A DNA stretch of 48,281 nucleotides, from positions 1 to 48,281 of the forward strand of contig JAGCNV010000015.1 of NCBI GenBank assembly GCA_017645765.1. Direction: 5' to 3'. The DNA is from a bacterium (GTDB lineage Bacteria; UBP6; UBA1177). Each line of letters begins with the position of its first letter. Within the stretch, counting starts at the first letter, position 1. Positions 7,314 through 15,890 of the stretch are shown here, piece by piece. Made by a program: the position numbers and the translations under genes. The notes beneath the pieces were generated by a model that worked only from the letters and a program-made list of their open reading frames with translations, searched no databases and was not told the origin of the DNA.

Positions 7314-10300
7314 CTATTCAAAAACATATTCCAGTTTAAGGTCAAAACCTATACCGCCGTAATTCGATTCAAGCATATCCTTGTTCTTCCAGCCCAGAAT
7401 TCCTTCGAACAGTTTTGTTCTGTATTTAAACTCTATTATCTGGTCAGTCGTATCCGCAGGATTTGATTCGAGAAGAAGGAAAAGATTCCTGTAAATTTCC
7501 TTTTCGGCAATCAGTTTGAGCACCGTTTTTTCGTCATATTCCGAATATTTCGGCACAAGTTCGAACTTGGAAAGTCTGAAGTTTTTTCGCACTTCCGTCG
7601 TTATTCCCATGATATCGGTCGCAGCTGCAATAGCCAGATCACCTGAAAATTCGTCTCCGATGTTTCCCCACAGCAGAAGCGAACGAAGCTGTTCCTGATC
7701 AAGCTGAGGAGTACTGTCGAAAGTGACGTCAAGCTCGCCGTCTATCGGGTATCCTGTCGCCGTCATTGTGATTCTGAAATCTTTGTTTGTGTCCTGGATT
7801 TTTGTCGTGACATTACGCGTCGATTCGAAATCAAGATACGGGTTTATTCCGCCGCCGTCAAAGACAAGATTGCCTCTCGTGACGGTGAAATCGTTCTGCT
7901 TATACTCAATTTTTCCGTTTTTAATTACGATTGTGCCGTCAAGGTCAGGTTTCTGCGTCGTTCCGCTCAGAACAAGGTCGAGAAAAAGATCAGACTGGAT
8001 CAGATTTGTCCTTATCCTGATGTTGTTTTTACCGGTTATTTTCAGGTTGAGATCAATCGGATTGCTTTTGTCAAGCTGTGAACTAGCCTTCTTTTTGCCT
8101 AGTTTCGAAATCATTTTGATGAAATCACTGTCGAGAGAAAGCGGCTGATTGTAGATGATGTTTTTCAATTCAACGTCTCCGCTCAGTGAGAACTGGTCTT
8201 CCGAAAATGCGATAAGATCGAGATTGGCCGATACAGCGAAATCACCGGCAAGGGCGTATTTTCCGGTAAGATTGACCGCCGAAATGTTCAGCGAGGCATT
8301 TTCTATCGGGGTTATTCCTTTTCCCTGCCCGGCAAGTGTGAGTTTTCCGTCTCCGGCATTTCCAGAAAGGCTTTCGATCGTCCAGTTATTGTTTTCGACA
8401 AACAGAGTCCCGTTGAAATTTCTCAGGACGATTCTCGGATCCTGCAAGATATATGCGAAATCCACAACATTCAGTTTGCCACTGAAATTGGAATTCTTAT
8501 AGGAAACATCGAAAAGTATCTTTCCGTCGATGTTGTTCGCACGGTAAGTCTCCTTCATAGCCAGCTTTTTTACGAAAAATGTTCCGTCTGCATGGAGATA
8601 CGGATCGAATTTTTCAATATCGAGCCCGCCTTCGATATAGAAATCGAGAGCATCTCCTTTAAAATATGCCTTGTCAGTCAATGAAAGTTTCGTAAAATCT
8701 CCTGCAATTTCAAATGGTTTTACATTTTGAGCAAAAATATCTGCTTTTTTAGCCTTAAGATCTTTAAAATCAATATTAACCTTGTCTCCGCGGACTGCCG
8801 CATCAAGCGAAAGTTTGACGATAAGATCATCATTCTTGTAGACAAAATTTTTGATTGATGCATCGGCTTTGAGTTTTTCTTTATCAAAATCGGGCAATTC
8901 CACCGTAAATTCGACATTTTTACCGAAACCGCCGTTCACGGCTAAAATTTGGTCTTCCGCCGTATATTTCGCTTCTACAAAGAAATCGCCGGTTTTTACG
9001 CCGTAGACTTCAAGTTTCGGGATTTCGAGCCTTCCGCTTGCATCCGGTGAAGCGAGTATTCCGTTGAGTTTTACGTCCAAAGTCGGCTTTTCGAAGGTTA
9101 TGTCTTCGTGAAAATCGAAATCCTCAGGATAAAAAGAGTCAAAATAAGCCTTTATTCTGCTGTTGAGGTCGGCTTTTGCGAGTTCGGCATCGACTTTTAT
9201 TGAATTTCTGCCGTAGATTATTTCGCCCTTTCCGCCGAGATTTTCAGCATCCTTTTCAAACAGATCGACTTCGACCGAATCGGCTATTTTTATTCCGCCG
9301 TTCTCCCCTTTTTTTCTGAAATCCTTGATTTTCGCCTGTGCGCTCAGTTTGGAGAGTCCGTTTTTGAAAAGGCCTTCCGCCTGAAGCATCGCCGTGCCGG
9401 AAAAATCGTTCGTGTCGACTCCGAAAAGCGCCGAAGCGTCCGAAAGTTTACCTTCTGCCTTGTTGATTTTGAAGTAAACGGGAAAGTCATCATCGTTGAA
9501 ATCGATCGTAACTATCGAATCTTTCGAAGAAATCGTCTTCTGCCGTATCTCATTGATGACTATGTCGAAAACAAAATCCTTCAGGTTGATGTCAATGTCG
9601 CACATATCGGAATTGAATCCCGCCATATGGCACGCCTTCCCTTTGAAGTTGCTCGTGATGAGCGGATTCGTGTAAAAACTTGTTACGAGAACTTCGATCG
9701 GTCCTTTGCCTTTGACATTGAACCCTGCAATTTTTTTTATATCTTTGCCGAGATCGATGTATGAGCCTTTGACTATCGGGATATGGAACTTCATCGTGTC
9801 GGCAAAACCGTAGTAAGAGCCTTTCAGGATGACGTGCGAAGACTCGTCAATTGTCCTTGCGACGGCATCTTTCAAGTCGACTCCGTCAGCTCCTATCGCC
9901 AGATGTCCGTTGACATAGACATCGCGCGGCAGATCAAGAAGTTCCTTGTTCATAACGTCAAATTCGGTAACGACAAGATTTGCCTCCATATCTTCGGCAC
10001 GAAGTTTGTCGATATCAAAACGGTATGAAACCGTGCCGGAAGCTATCATGTTGACCAAACCGGTCTGGGTCATTCTCCTCAGACAGTTGTCAAAATCGAA
10101 GTCGTAAAGTCTGACAAAGCCTTTGATATTCCTTTCGACATAAGGAAATTCGCCGTCGACAGAGATGTTGACCTTGTTTTTATGAAAGAAATTAAGCCTT
10201 TCGATAAAGGTTTTCGTCGGAGTCATCTTTATTTTTCCGTGAATATCCCACGGTTTAAAACCTTCGATGTTAAGATTTGAAATCGAAAGCAGAAGATCTG

Positions 10301-11186
10301 TTTCTGGGAGCGCGTTAAGAATATCAAGATTGAGTTTTCCTGCATTCTGCGGTTCCGGCGGCAGCTCTTTGTAAGTCTTGCTCTTCATTAGTCTGGGAAT
10401 GTATGAAGCAAGATTTTCCATAGTAAAATCAAGGAAAAACTCTCCATCCAGATTTATGTCGAACATCTCTCCGAGCTCGTTAAGCTTCAAAGCTAAGGTT
10501 CCGCCGAAAGCATCCTTGTTGTCTTGCGGCTGTTCCGCGCTTATCGAAAAAAGTTCCGAATTCACTTCAAGCAGATTAAGGGCATAATTTCTGTCTTCCG
10601 CCGTAAAATCGAAAGTCATATCAAGCGAAAGATCCTTTTTCATCACAGAGTTGGCAGCAATGAAAACATCTGGCATATGAAGTCTGTAAAGTTCGTTTCC
10701 TGCGAGAGAGATCTTTTTTGTGCTGAAGAGAGTTTTTTCACCGTCTTTCACAATAAAATCAAGGTTTTTGATGTTCATCTCTTCAATCGGAAAAAACGGA
10801 ATCCTGTTTGGAAGTTCTGATTCTTCACCTTCCGCGACATCTGATTCGCCATTCTGCTCGAAAAACTTAGTATCAAGTGAGATTTTTGTGTCAGTCATCT
10901 CGAAACTCTTTACAGTGACGTGGTTTTTGAAAAGACCGGAAAACTTCTTGCCGATGCTGAAAGAGAGCGTTCCGCTTTTGGCAGTCAGCGAATCCTGATA
11001 CGAAAAAACCAGATTTTTTACCGTAAAAGTACCGTCAAGAGCAAGATGAGGCGACTCAAAATCGTAAAAAATGCCGAACAGATTCTGTAAAATTGTTGAA
11101 GAGAGCGGATAAAACGTAAATCTTATCAGGAATGTAAAACCTATAAAAAGGAAAAAAAGCGATGAGAGAAAATTCTTTATCTTCAC
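7314..11186 (-). CDS. tamB: TamB-like translocation and assembly protein
   Basis: This is a very large (about 1290 residues) inner-membrane-anchored protein. It has an N-terminal membrane segment (about residues 5-25), then a long stretch of repeating amphipathic beta strands typical of the AsmA/TamB beta-taco. The C-terminal about 350 residues show the TamB domain (G-x-x-x-x-P-D-L-D-G-T-I, G-N-L-V-F-D-G-G-G-I-N-P-Y-L-D, then L-L-L-W-G-N). TamB proteins bridge the periplasm and help move lipids or outer-membrane proteins outward. No TamA or BamA homologue is adjacent. A longer frame exists, but it reads through tRNA-Gly; the first sensible start after the tRNA is GTG at 11186, 19 nt beyond the encoded CCA. 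The gene heads a close-packed seven-gene run. Confidence 0.9.
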   Translation of the reverse strand: MKIKNFLSSLFFLFIGFTFLIRFTFYPLSSTILQNLFGIFYDFESPHLALDGTFTVKNLVFSYQDSLTAKSGTLSFSIGKKFSGLFKNHVTVKSFEMTDTKISLDTKFFEQNGESDVAEGEESELPNRIPFFPIEEMNIKNLDFIVKDGEKTLFSTKKISLAGNELYRLHMPDVFIAANSVMKKDLSLDMTFDFTAEDRNYALNLLEVNSELFSISAEQPQDNKDAFGGTLALKLNELGEMFDINLDGEFFLDFTMENLASYIPRLMKSKTYKELPPEPQNAGKLNLDILNALPETDLLLSISNLNIEGFKPWDIHGKIKMTPTKTFIERLNFFHKNKVNISVDGEFPYVERNIKGFVRLYDFDFDNCLRRMTQTGLVNMIASGTVSYRFDIDKLRAEDMEANLVVTEFDVMNKELLDLPRDVYVNGHLAIGADGVDLKDAVARTIDESSHVILKGSYYGFADTMKFHIPIVKGSYIDLGKDIKKIAGFNVKGKGPIEVLVTSFYTNPLITSNFKGKACHMAGFNSDMCDIDINLKDFVFDIVINEIRQKTISSKDSIVTIDFNDDDFPVYFKINKAEGKLSDASALFGVDTNDFSGTAMLQAEGLFKNGLSKLSAQAKIKDFRKKGENGGIKIADSVEVDLFEKDAENLGGKGEIIYGRNSIKVDAELAKADLNSRIKAYFDSFYPEDFDFHEDITFEKPTLDVKLNGILASPDASGRLEIPKLEVYGVKTGDFFVEAKYTAEDQILAVNGGFGKNVEFTVELPDFDKEKLKADASIKNFVYKNDDLIVKLSLDAAVRGDKVNIDFKDLKAKKADIFAQNVKPFEIAGDFTKLSLTDKAYFKGDALDFYIEGGLDIEKFDPYLHADGTFFVKKLAMKETYRANNIDGKILFDVSYKNSNFSGKLNVVDFAYILQDPRIVLRNFNGTLFVENNNWTIESLSGNAGDGKLTLAGQGKGITPIENASLNISAVNLTGKYALAGDFAVSANLDLIAFSEDQFSLSGDVELKNIIYNQPLSLDSDFIKMISKLGKKKASSQLDKSNPIDLNLKITGKNNIRIRTNLIQSDLFLDLVLSGTTQKPDLDGTIVIKNGKIEYKQNDFTVTRGNLVFDGGGINPYLDFESTRNVTTKIQDTNKDFRITMTATGYPIDGELDVTFDSTPQLDQEQLRSLLLWGNIGDEFSGDLAIAAATDIMGITTEVRKNFRLSKFELVPKYSEYDEKTVLKLIAEKEIYRNLFLLLESNPADTTDQIIEFKYRTKLFEGILGWKNKDMLESNYGGIGFDLKLEYVFE

Positions 11187-11205
11187 GCGGCACCATCTAA
11201 AAAAA

Positions 11206-11281
11206 TGGAGCGGGCGACGGGACTCGGACCCGCGACATCCGGCTTGGGAAGCCGACACTCTACCAACTGAGTTACGCCCGC
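11206..11281 (-). tRNA. tRNA-Gly (anticodon CCC), CCA encoded
   Basis: The minus strand folds as a full cloverleaf. The acceptor stem is GCGGGCG with CGCCCGC, with a D arm, the anticodon stem TCGGC/GCCGA around the loop TTCCCAA (anticodon CCC), and the T arm GCGGG-TCCGAGT-CCCGT. The discriminator is T followed by an encoded CCA. It sits between the serC terminator and tamB, with its own promoter immediately upstream. Confidence 0.97.
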
Positions 11282-11321
11282 AAAAGCCGCAGAAGCATAC
11301 AGCTTCGTACCTTAAAGTCAA
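11282..11321 (-). promoter_or_regulatory. Promoter of tRNA-Gly and the tamB run
   Basis: TTGACT (11321-11316), a 16-nt spacer, and TATGCT (11299-11294), then TCTGCGGC and TTTT directly before the tRNA 5' end. The implied 5' leader is only a few nt. This is the only evident promoter between serC's terminator and tamB, so it may drive the whole downstream run. Confidence 0.75.
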
Positions 11322-11356
11322 GATAATTTAAATTTAATAGGTTTAAAGAAGATAAT

Positions 11357-11383
11357 AAAAAAAGGCGCGACCGAAGCCGCGCC
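11357..11383 (-). terminator. Rho-independent terminator of serC
   Basis: On the minus strand a GGCGCG/CGCGCC stem with a GCTTCGGT loop is followed directly by seven T. It lies about 60 nt after the serC stop. Confidence 0.92.
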
Positions 11384-11401
11384 ATGAAACATGATGCAAA
11401 T

Positions 11402-11420
11402 GGGCGGATTAAATCCGCCC
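11402..11420. repeat. GC-rich hairpin just after serC
   Basis: Arms GGGCGGATT and AATCCGCCC surround a single A. This hairpin lies between the serC stop and the terminator, and on the minus strand it is not followed by a T run. It may protect the 3' end of the serC message. Confidence 0.7.
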
Positions 11421-11443
11421 GCAAAAAACGAAAATTAAAGGTA

Positions 11444-12571
11444 TTAGTGAGCTTTTCTGAACGATTCCATGAAGTTGACGAGTGTTTCAACGCTTTCCGG
11501 AGTCGTCGAATTGTAGATGCTGGCTCTGATTCCGCCGAGGGTTCTGTAGCCTTTAAGTCCGAGCATGCCCTGAGCTTTTGCCGATTTGACGAACTCTTCT
11601 TCAAGTTCCGGAGTCGGAAGGTTGAAGGTTACGTTCATCCACGAACGGTGTTCCGGATTCTGGACATAGCCTCTGTAGAAGCCGTTGGAATTGTCGATAG
11701 CACCGTAGATCATCTTCTGTTTTTTGTCGTTTCTTGCTTCCATAGCCTTCAGGCCGCCCATTTCGAGCATCCATTTGAAAACAAGGCCGGTGATGTAGAT
11801 GTTGAAGCAAGGCGGTGTATTGAACATGCTGCCTTTTTCGATCTGAACTTTGTAGTCAAGAGTCTTCGGAAGCTGGAAGCCTTTCTTCTGGAAAGTTTCA
11901 GCCCATGATTTTTTGATAACGACAACTGTAACGCCTGCGGGGCCGACATTTTTCTGTGCGCCTGCATAGATCATGTCGAATTTCGTAGCGTCGAAGGTGT
12001 GTGACATGAAACCGCTGGACATATCAGCTACAAGCGGAACGCCCGGGAGAGGTTTCGGATAGTTCTTCTCAAAGAACTGAGTTCCGTAGATCGTGTTGTT
12101 CGAGCAGAAGTGAAGGTATTTTGCGTTCGGGTTCATGTTTTCCTGTTTTACTTCGGGAAGAACGCAGTATTTCTTCTCAAGTTCGCGTGTCGAAGCGATG
12201 CAGTTAGCCTTTGCTTTTGCCCAATCAGCCTGGATGCATGCTTCTTCGTAAGCTCTGTGTGCCCAGTTACCCGAATCAACGTAGTCAGCGCAGTCGCCTT
12301 CGTTGAGAACATTCATCGGGAGCATGATGAACTGATGCGTTGCGCCGCCGCCAAGGAAAAGGACAGCGTAGTCGTCACCGAGGCCGAGAAGTTTTTTAAG
12401 ATCTGCCTCTGCTTCTTCGGTTACAGCTATGAAAGCTTTGTCTCTGTGGCTGATTTCCATAACGGAAACGCCCGTGCCTCTGAAATTGAGAAGTTCTGCC
12501 TGAGCCTGTTTGAGGACTTCAAGCGGAAGCGCAGCCGGACCTGCGAAAAAGTTGTGAGCTCTGTTTTCCAT
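11444..12571 (-). CDS. serC: Phosphoserine aminotransferase
   Basis: SerC converts 3-phosphohydroxypyruvate and glutamate to phosphoserine in serine synthesis, and also acts in pyridoxal phosphate synthesis in some bacteria. The 375-residue length is typical. Motifs are the N-terminal F-x-A-G-P-A-A-L-P, S-V-M-E-I-S-H-R, G-G-G-A-T-H-Q-F, and the PLP lysine in Y-A-G-A-Q-K-N-V-G-P-A-G. The C-terminus has G-Y-R-x-x-G-G-I-R-A-S-I-Y-N. The ATG at 12571 has GGAG about 8 nt upstream. It is a single-gene unit with its own promoter and terminator. SerA and serB are not in the window. Confidence 0.97.
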   Translation of the reverse strand: MENRAHNFFAGPAALPLEVLKQAQAELLNFRGTGVSVMEISHRDKAFIAVTEEAEADLKKLLGLGDDYAVLFLGGGATHQFIMLPMNVLNEGDCADYVDSGNWAHRAYEEACIQADWAKAKANCIASTRELEKKYCVLPEVKQENMNPNAKYLHFCSNNTIYGTQFFEKNYPKPLPGVPLVADMSSGFMSHTFDATKFDMIYAGAQKNVGPAGVTVVVIKKSWAETFQKKGFQLPKTLDYKVQIEKGSMFNTPPCFNIYITGLVFKWMLEMGGLKAMEARNDKKQKMIYGAIDNSNGFYRGYVQNPEHRSWMNVTFNLPTPELEEEFVKSAKAQGMLGLKGYRTLGGIRASIYNSTTPESVETLVNFMESFRKAH

Positions 12572-12609
12572 TTTTTACTCCATAAAATATCGGTTGTTAA
12601 ATAAGCTCC

Positions 12610-12651
12610 AAAAAACGGGATTACTACAACCTTTTAAAAGGCAGTTGTCAA
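12610..12651 (-). promoter_or_regulatory. serC: serC promoter
   Basis: TTGACA (12651-12646), a 17-nt spacer, TGTAGT (12628-12623), then AATCCCG and six T (12615-12610). The -10 is imperfect, but the -35 is consensus and the T-run matches other promoters in this window. Confidence 0.6.
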
Positions 12652-12666
12652 ATTTTTTCGTTACAA

Positions 12667-12746
12667 CGCCGCCGCTTGTTTTTTTGTCGATATATCGATA
12701 TTTCGACATTTCGAAATAACGAAACGGCGGCGAATCGAAATATCGA
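12667..12746. repeat. Cluster of interleaved palindromes between divergent promoters
   Basis: CGCCGCCG (12667-12674) is the reverse complement of CGGCGGCG (12725-12732). TCGATATTTCGA (12695-12706) is the reverse complement of TCGAAATATCGA (12735-12746). A further self-palindrome, TCGATATATCGA, lies at 12687-12698. The two arm pairs interleave (A-B-A'-B'). The block occupies the space between the serC and AEC-permease -35 boxes. Confidence 0.8.
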
Positions 12747-12768
12747 CACACCTGCAGGCGCCGAAAAA

Positions 12769-12809
12769 TTGCTTTAACCCCGATTTTCCTTAAAATCCCC
12801 TGATTTTTT
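12769..12809 (+). promoter_or_regulatory. Promoter of the AEC permease gene
   Basis: TTGCTT (12769-12774), a 16-nt spacer, TAAAAT (12791-12796), then CCCCTGA and six T (12804-12809). The gene's TTG start is 14 nt further on. Confidence 0.75.
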
Positions 12810-12823
12810 GGAACGAGGCTGCC

Positions 12824-13786
12824 TTGAATCTGGTTGAGATTGTTCTGACGATAAATTTTCCGATATTTTTAGGCTGGTTTTTCAAGCAGCTGAAACTTTT
12901 TCCCGACAACGAATCTGCCGTTTTAAGGAAATTTGTCATAAAAGCGACTGTTCCTTTCCTTATTTTCCGAAACCTCTACAACGCCGACACAAAAGAGTTC
13001 AGTCAGATGTTGCCGATGATCACCGCGCTCTGCCTGACACTTGTTTTTTCCGCGATCATAGTTGTTTTGACACGCAATCTTTCGTCATCCGACAAAAAAA
13101 TCTCGAACAGTTTCTGTGTCGGAAGTTTCGTAGGCAACTACAGCTATCTCGGCTGGGGAGTCCTCTCCTATTTTTATGGTGAAACAGGTTTCACGCGAGG
13201 CGTCTTTTTCTCGATGTTTTTCTGGCCGGCAGTCCTTTCGACCGGTTTTACGATCATCTGGTTTTTGTCACGCGCTTCTTCGGGCAAAGCATCAAAAGAC
13301 AAGATAATTCACGCACTTACGTCAAACGCAATTCCGCCGGTCCTTTCTGCTTTTTTGGCGATGGCGATGAATTTTTACGGAATAAAACTTCCAGAATGGC
13401 TTGCAAAAAGCATCGGTTCGATAGCGAACATAACTATTCCTGCTATACTTTTCACAGTCGGTCTCTCACTTTCGGTAATACTGAAAAAAGGGACTGTACG
13501 CCCGGTCATTTTAGGAACATTTTTCCGCACAATTTTTGGAATAATTGTCGGTGCAGCAGTTCTTTCGATCGTATCTTTCTGCTTCAAAGATATTGATATC
13601 ACTACAAAAAAAGTAATTCTCATGGAATCGGTCATGCCGAGTGCTGCGCTTTCGCCCTTCTTTGCCGATTTTGTCGATTCAGACAAGGAAGTAGTGAGCG
13701 GGATCGTAACTTTTTCGACCATTTTCTCGCTCGTTACCCTTCCCTTCTGGTATTTTATGATCGAAAAATGGGGTTCGCTGCTATGA
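12824..13786 (+). CDS. AEC-family (auxin efflux carrier type) permease
   Basis: This 320-residue inner-membrane protein has about ten hydrophobic segments and the overall pattern of bacterial AEC transporters: an N-terminal N-F-P-I-F-L-G-W-F-F, a central N-x-x-Y-L-G-W-G, and a second half starting with N-A-I-P-P-V-L and later A-L-S-P-F-F-A. Members export or exchange small organic acids such as malate; the substrate here cannot be told. The start is TTG at 12824 with GAGG about 5 nt before it. Its stop overlaps the start of the next gene (ATGA), so the two are translationally coupled. Confidence 0.85.
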   Translation: MNLVEIVLTINFPIFLGWFFKQLKLFPDNESAVLRKFVIKATVPFLIFRNLYNADTKEFSQMLPMITALCLTLVFSAIIVVLTRNLSSSDKKISNSFCVGSFVGNYSYLGWGVLSYFYGETGFTRGVFFSMFFWPAVLSTGFTIIWFLSRASSGKASKDKIIHALTSNAIPPVLSAFLAMAMNFYGIKLPEWLAKSIGSIANITIPAILFTVGLSLSVILKKGTVRPVILGTFFRTIFGIIVGAAVLSIVSFCFKDIDITTKKVILMESVMPSAALSPFFADFVDSDKEVVSGIVTFSTIFSLVTLPFWYFMIEKWGSLL

Positions 13787-14160
13787 GTTTTAAAGAAAAA
13801 CTCTTTTTCGCATTTGCGATATTCGGACTTTCCATCTCCTTTGTCCTTCTTGCACAATTTCACTCGAATCCTTTCAGAGTTCCGACTTTTTCCGACATTC
13901 CGGTATGCTATATTTACGGCAATGCCTACATAGCTATTATTCTGTCAGCACTTTTGAAAAAATCTTTTCTGACGCGGCTTCTCGCATCGGCAGGATTTAC
14001 TGTCGGACTTCTTGTTTCAGCTTATTTTTTGTTTGTATGGGTGAAATTTGCAGGTCGGGCGAACATTTTTCCTGCGGAAATTTTCGGAATAAAAACGATT
14101 TATACCGATTTTTTCCTTTTTGTGATTCTTTTAGTACTAAGAATCTTAAAAAAACCTTGA
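13783..14160 (+). CDS. Small inner-membrane protein, unknown
   Basis: This is a 125-residue protein with four likely membrane-spanning stretches and a Lys-rich C-terminal tail. The ATG at 13783 overlaps the AEC permease stop as ATGA, which I prefer to a TTG start 15 nt earlier. Coupling to the permease suggests a shared role, but no family is recognisable. Confidence 0.7.
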   Translation: MSFKEKLFFAFAIFGLSISFVLLAQFHSNPFRVPTFSDIPVCYIYGNAYIAIILSALLKKSFLTRLLASAGFTVGLLVSAYFLFVWVKFAGRANIFPAEIFGIKTIYTDFFLFVILLVLRILKKP

Positions 14161-14198
14161 CCATATGATTTCTATTAAGTTAAAATTTGCCGTTTTTT
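14157..14198 (+). promoter_or_regulatory. Promoter of the Na/Pi cotransporter gene
   Basis: TAAAAT (14181-14186), then TTGCCG and six T (14193-14198). The best -35 is TTGACC (14157-14162) at an 18-nt spacing, longer than the 16 nt usual in this window. Confidence 0.55.
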
Positions 14199-14221
14199 GA
14201 TATTTTTTGGAGAAACTCTTT

Positions 14222-15883
14222 ATGAATTGGAGTTACATTATTTTCCACACGCTCGGTGGTCTCGGACTTTTCTTCATGGGTATGAAAGTCATGAGCGAAA
14301 GCGTCCAGAAAGCGGCCGGTGACAAACTCAGGAAAATTCTCAAAGTCCTCACTTCAAACCGTTTCGTCGGGGCTTTTGTCGGCTTTTTGATCACGGCTAT
14401 CATTCAGTCGAGCGGTGCGACGACCGTTATGACGATCGGTTTTGTCAATGCCGGGCTCATGACAGTCCAGCAGGCGATCGGAGTCGGCCTCGGAGCCAGT
14501 ATAGGAACCACGGTCACGGGCTGGATCGTAACGCTTAATGTTTCGGCTTTCTCTCTGCCGCTCATCGGTGTCGGCGTTATGCTGCGCCTTTTCTCTAAAA
14601 ACAAGTCATGGCAGTATATAGGCGAGCTGATCTACGGCTTCGGCATCCTCTTCCTCGGAATGGAAACTATGAAAAGCGGCTTTGCACCGCTTAAAGAGAG
14701 CGAAACTTTCGTCAGGATGTTCCAGAGCATTGACGGTTCAACCTATGCTTCGATCCTGCTCGGCGTTTTAGTCGGTATCGTCACGACCTGCATTACACAA
14801 TCGAGCAGCGCAATGGTCGGTATCGTGATAGCACTTGCCAGCCAGGGACTTATAAACTTCGAAGGTGCACTTGCTGTCGTTTTAGGAAGCAATATCGGAG
14901 CAAGTTCGACTGGTGTTCTTGCAGCTGTCGGAGGCACAGTAAATGCAAAGAGAACAGCTCTGTCGCAGGTTATTTTCAGATGTATCGGCGTTGCAGTCCT
15001 GCTTGTGATTTTCCGTCCTTACAAAGATATTGTGGATCTTATGATTCCAGGAACACCTGACGAAGCGCTGACAGTCCACATTGCTATGGGACACACTGTT
15101 TTCAATATTACGACACTTATCCTCTGTATTCCGTTCGTAAGCCAGCTCACGAAACTCGTAGAGAAGATATTCCCGGACAAGGCCGGAGGAACCGTAGAAA
15201 TGCCTGAAGATCTCGTCAAACTTCAGACAAGCATGTTCAGCACACCTTCGATTGCGATCATGGAATGTGAAAAAGAGCTTCTCAATATGTCGGACTATGT
15301 TACGAAGAACCTTGACATGCTCCGCCTTATGTCGCTTAAAGACACTAACCAGGTTGCAGAAATCAGCGATGAGATAGCAAGAAACGAGGACAAAATCGAC
15401 AAATATCAGTACCAGCTCACACAGTTTCTCATTGCACTTTCCGTGCGCGCTATTTCGCCGCGTGATGCTAAAATCGTCGCAAGCCGGATAGGTCTGGCGC
15501 ATAACTTTGAAAAGATCGCAGACTGTGTCGAACACATGTCACAGATTATCGACAAACTCACGCGCAACAACATGACTTTCTCGACCGAAGCGATTTCAGT
15601 CATCAACCAGATCCTTGACGAGAACATCGCCCACTTCAAGAAATCGGTCACGATCTTCAAGAACGGCGAGGAAGTTCCCTCTTATGCCGACGAAGCTCTC
15701 GTAATAAGGATCAGGATCAAAAAGCTCATAAAGGACGCGAAGATACAGCACTTCAACCGCATCAAAGAGAAGATCTGCGACGGAAGCGCGTCGATCCAGT
15801 TCATCGACATTCTCAACAACCTCAACACGATGAGCGCCGAAAACCACAACGTCGCAGAGAACCTTGCAGGTCAGAAATACTAA
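14222..15883 (+). CDS. Na/phosphate cotransporter family protein with PhoU-like tail
   Basis: This 553-residue protein contains the two inverted Na/Pi-cotransporter repeats: Q-S-S-G-A-T with G-A-S-I-G-T-T in the first (residues about 63-105), and Q-S-S-S-A-M with G-S-N-I-G-A-S-S-T-G in the second (about 192-235). The C-terminal about 200 residues are helical and PhoU-like, predicted cytoplasmic. Relatives import phosphate with sodium or are linked to phosphate signalling. I start it at the ATG at 14222, with GGAG about 11 nt upstream, not at the TTG at 14207. It converges on the Wzi-like gene with only 7 nt between the stops. Confidence 0.92.
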   Translation: MNWSYIIFHTLGGLGLFFMGMKVMSESVQKAAGDKLRKILKVLTSNRFVGAFVGFLITAIIQSSGATTVMTIGFVNAGLMTVQQAIGVGLGASIGTTVTGWIVTLNVSAFSLPLIGVGVMLRLFSKNKSWQYIGELIYGFGILFLGMETMKSGFAPLKESETFVRMFQSIDGSTYASILLGVLVGIVTTCITQSSSAMVGIVIALASQGLINFEGALAVVLGSNIGASSTGVLAAVGGTVNAKRTALSQVIFRCIGVAVLLVIFRPYKDIVDLMIPGTPDEALTVHIAMGHTVFNITTLILCIPFVSQLTKLVEKIFPDKAGGTVEMPEDLVKLQTSMFSTPSIAIMECEKELLNMSDYVTKNLDMLRLMSLKDTNQVAEISDEIARNEDKIDKYQYQLTQFLIALSVRAISPRDAKIVASRIGLAHNFEKIADCVEHMSQIIDKLTRNNMTFSTEAISVINQILDENIAHFKKSVTIFKNGEEVPSYADEALVIRIRIKKLIKDAKIQHFNRIKEKICDGSASIQFIDILNNLNTMSAENHNVAENLAGQKY

Positions 15884-15890
15884 TAAATCT

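Noticed and set aside
11187-11321. N-terminal extension of TamB reading through the tRNA-Gly gene
   Set aside because: The extra residues are tRNA sequence read in frame; the tRNA cloverleaf and its promoter are clear, so the gene starts at the GTG at 11186.
14882-15535. 217-residue antisense frame within the Na/Pi cotransporter gene
   Set aside because: No start signal and Cys/His/Arg-rich junk composition; shadow of the coding strand.
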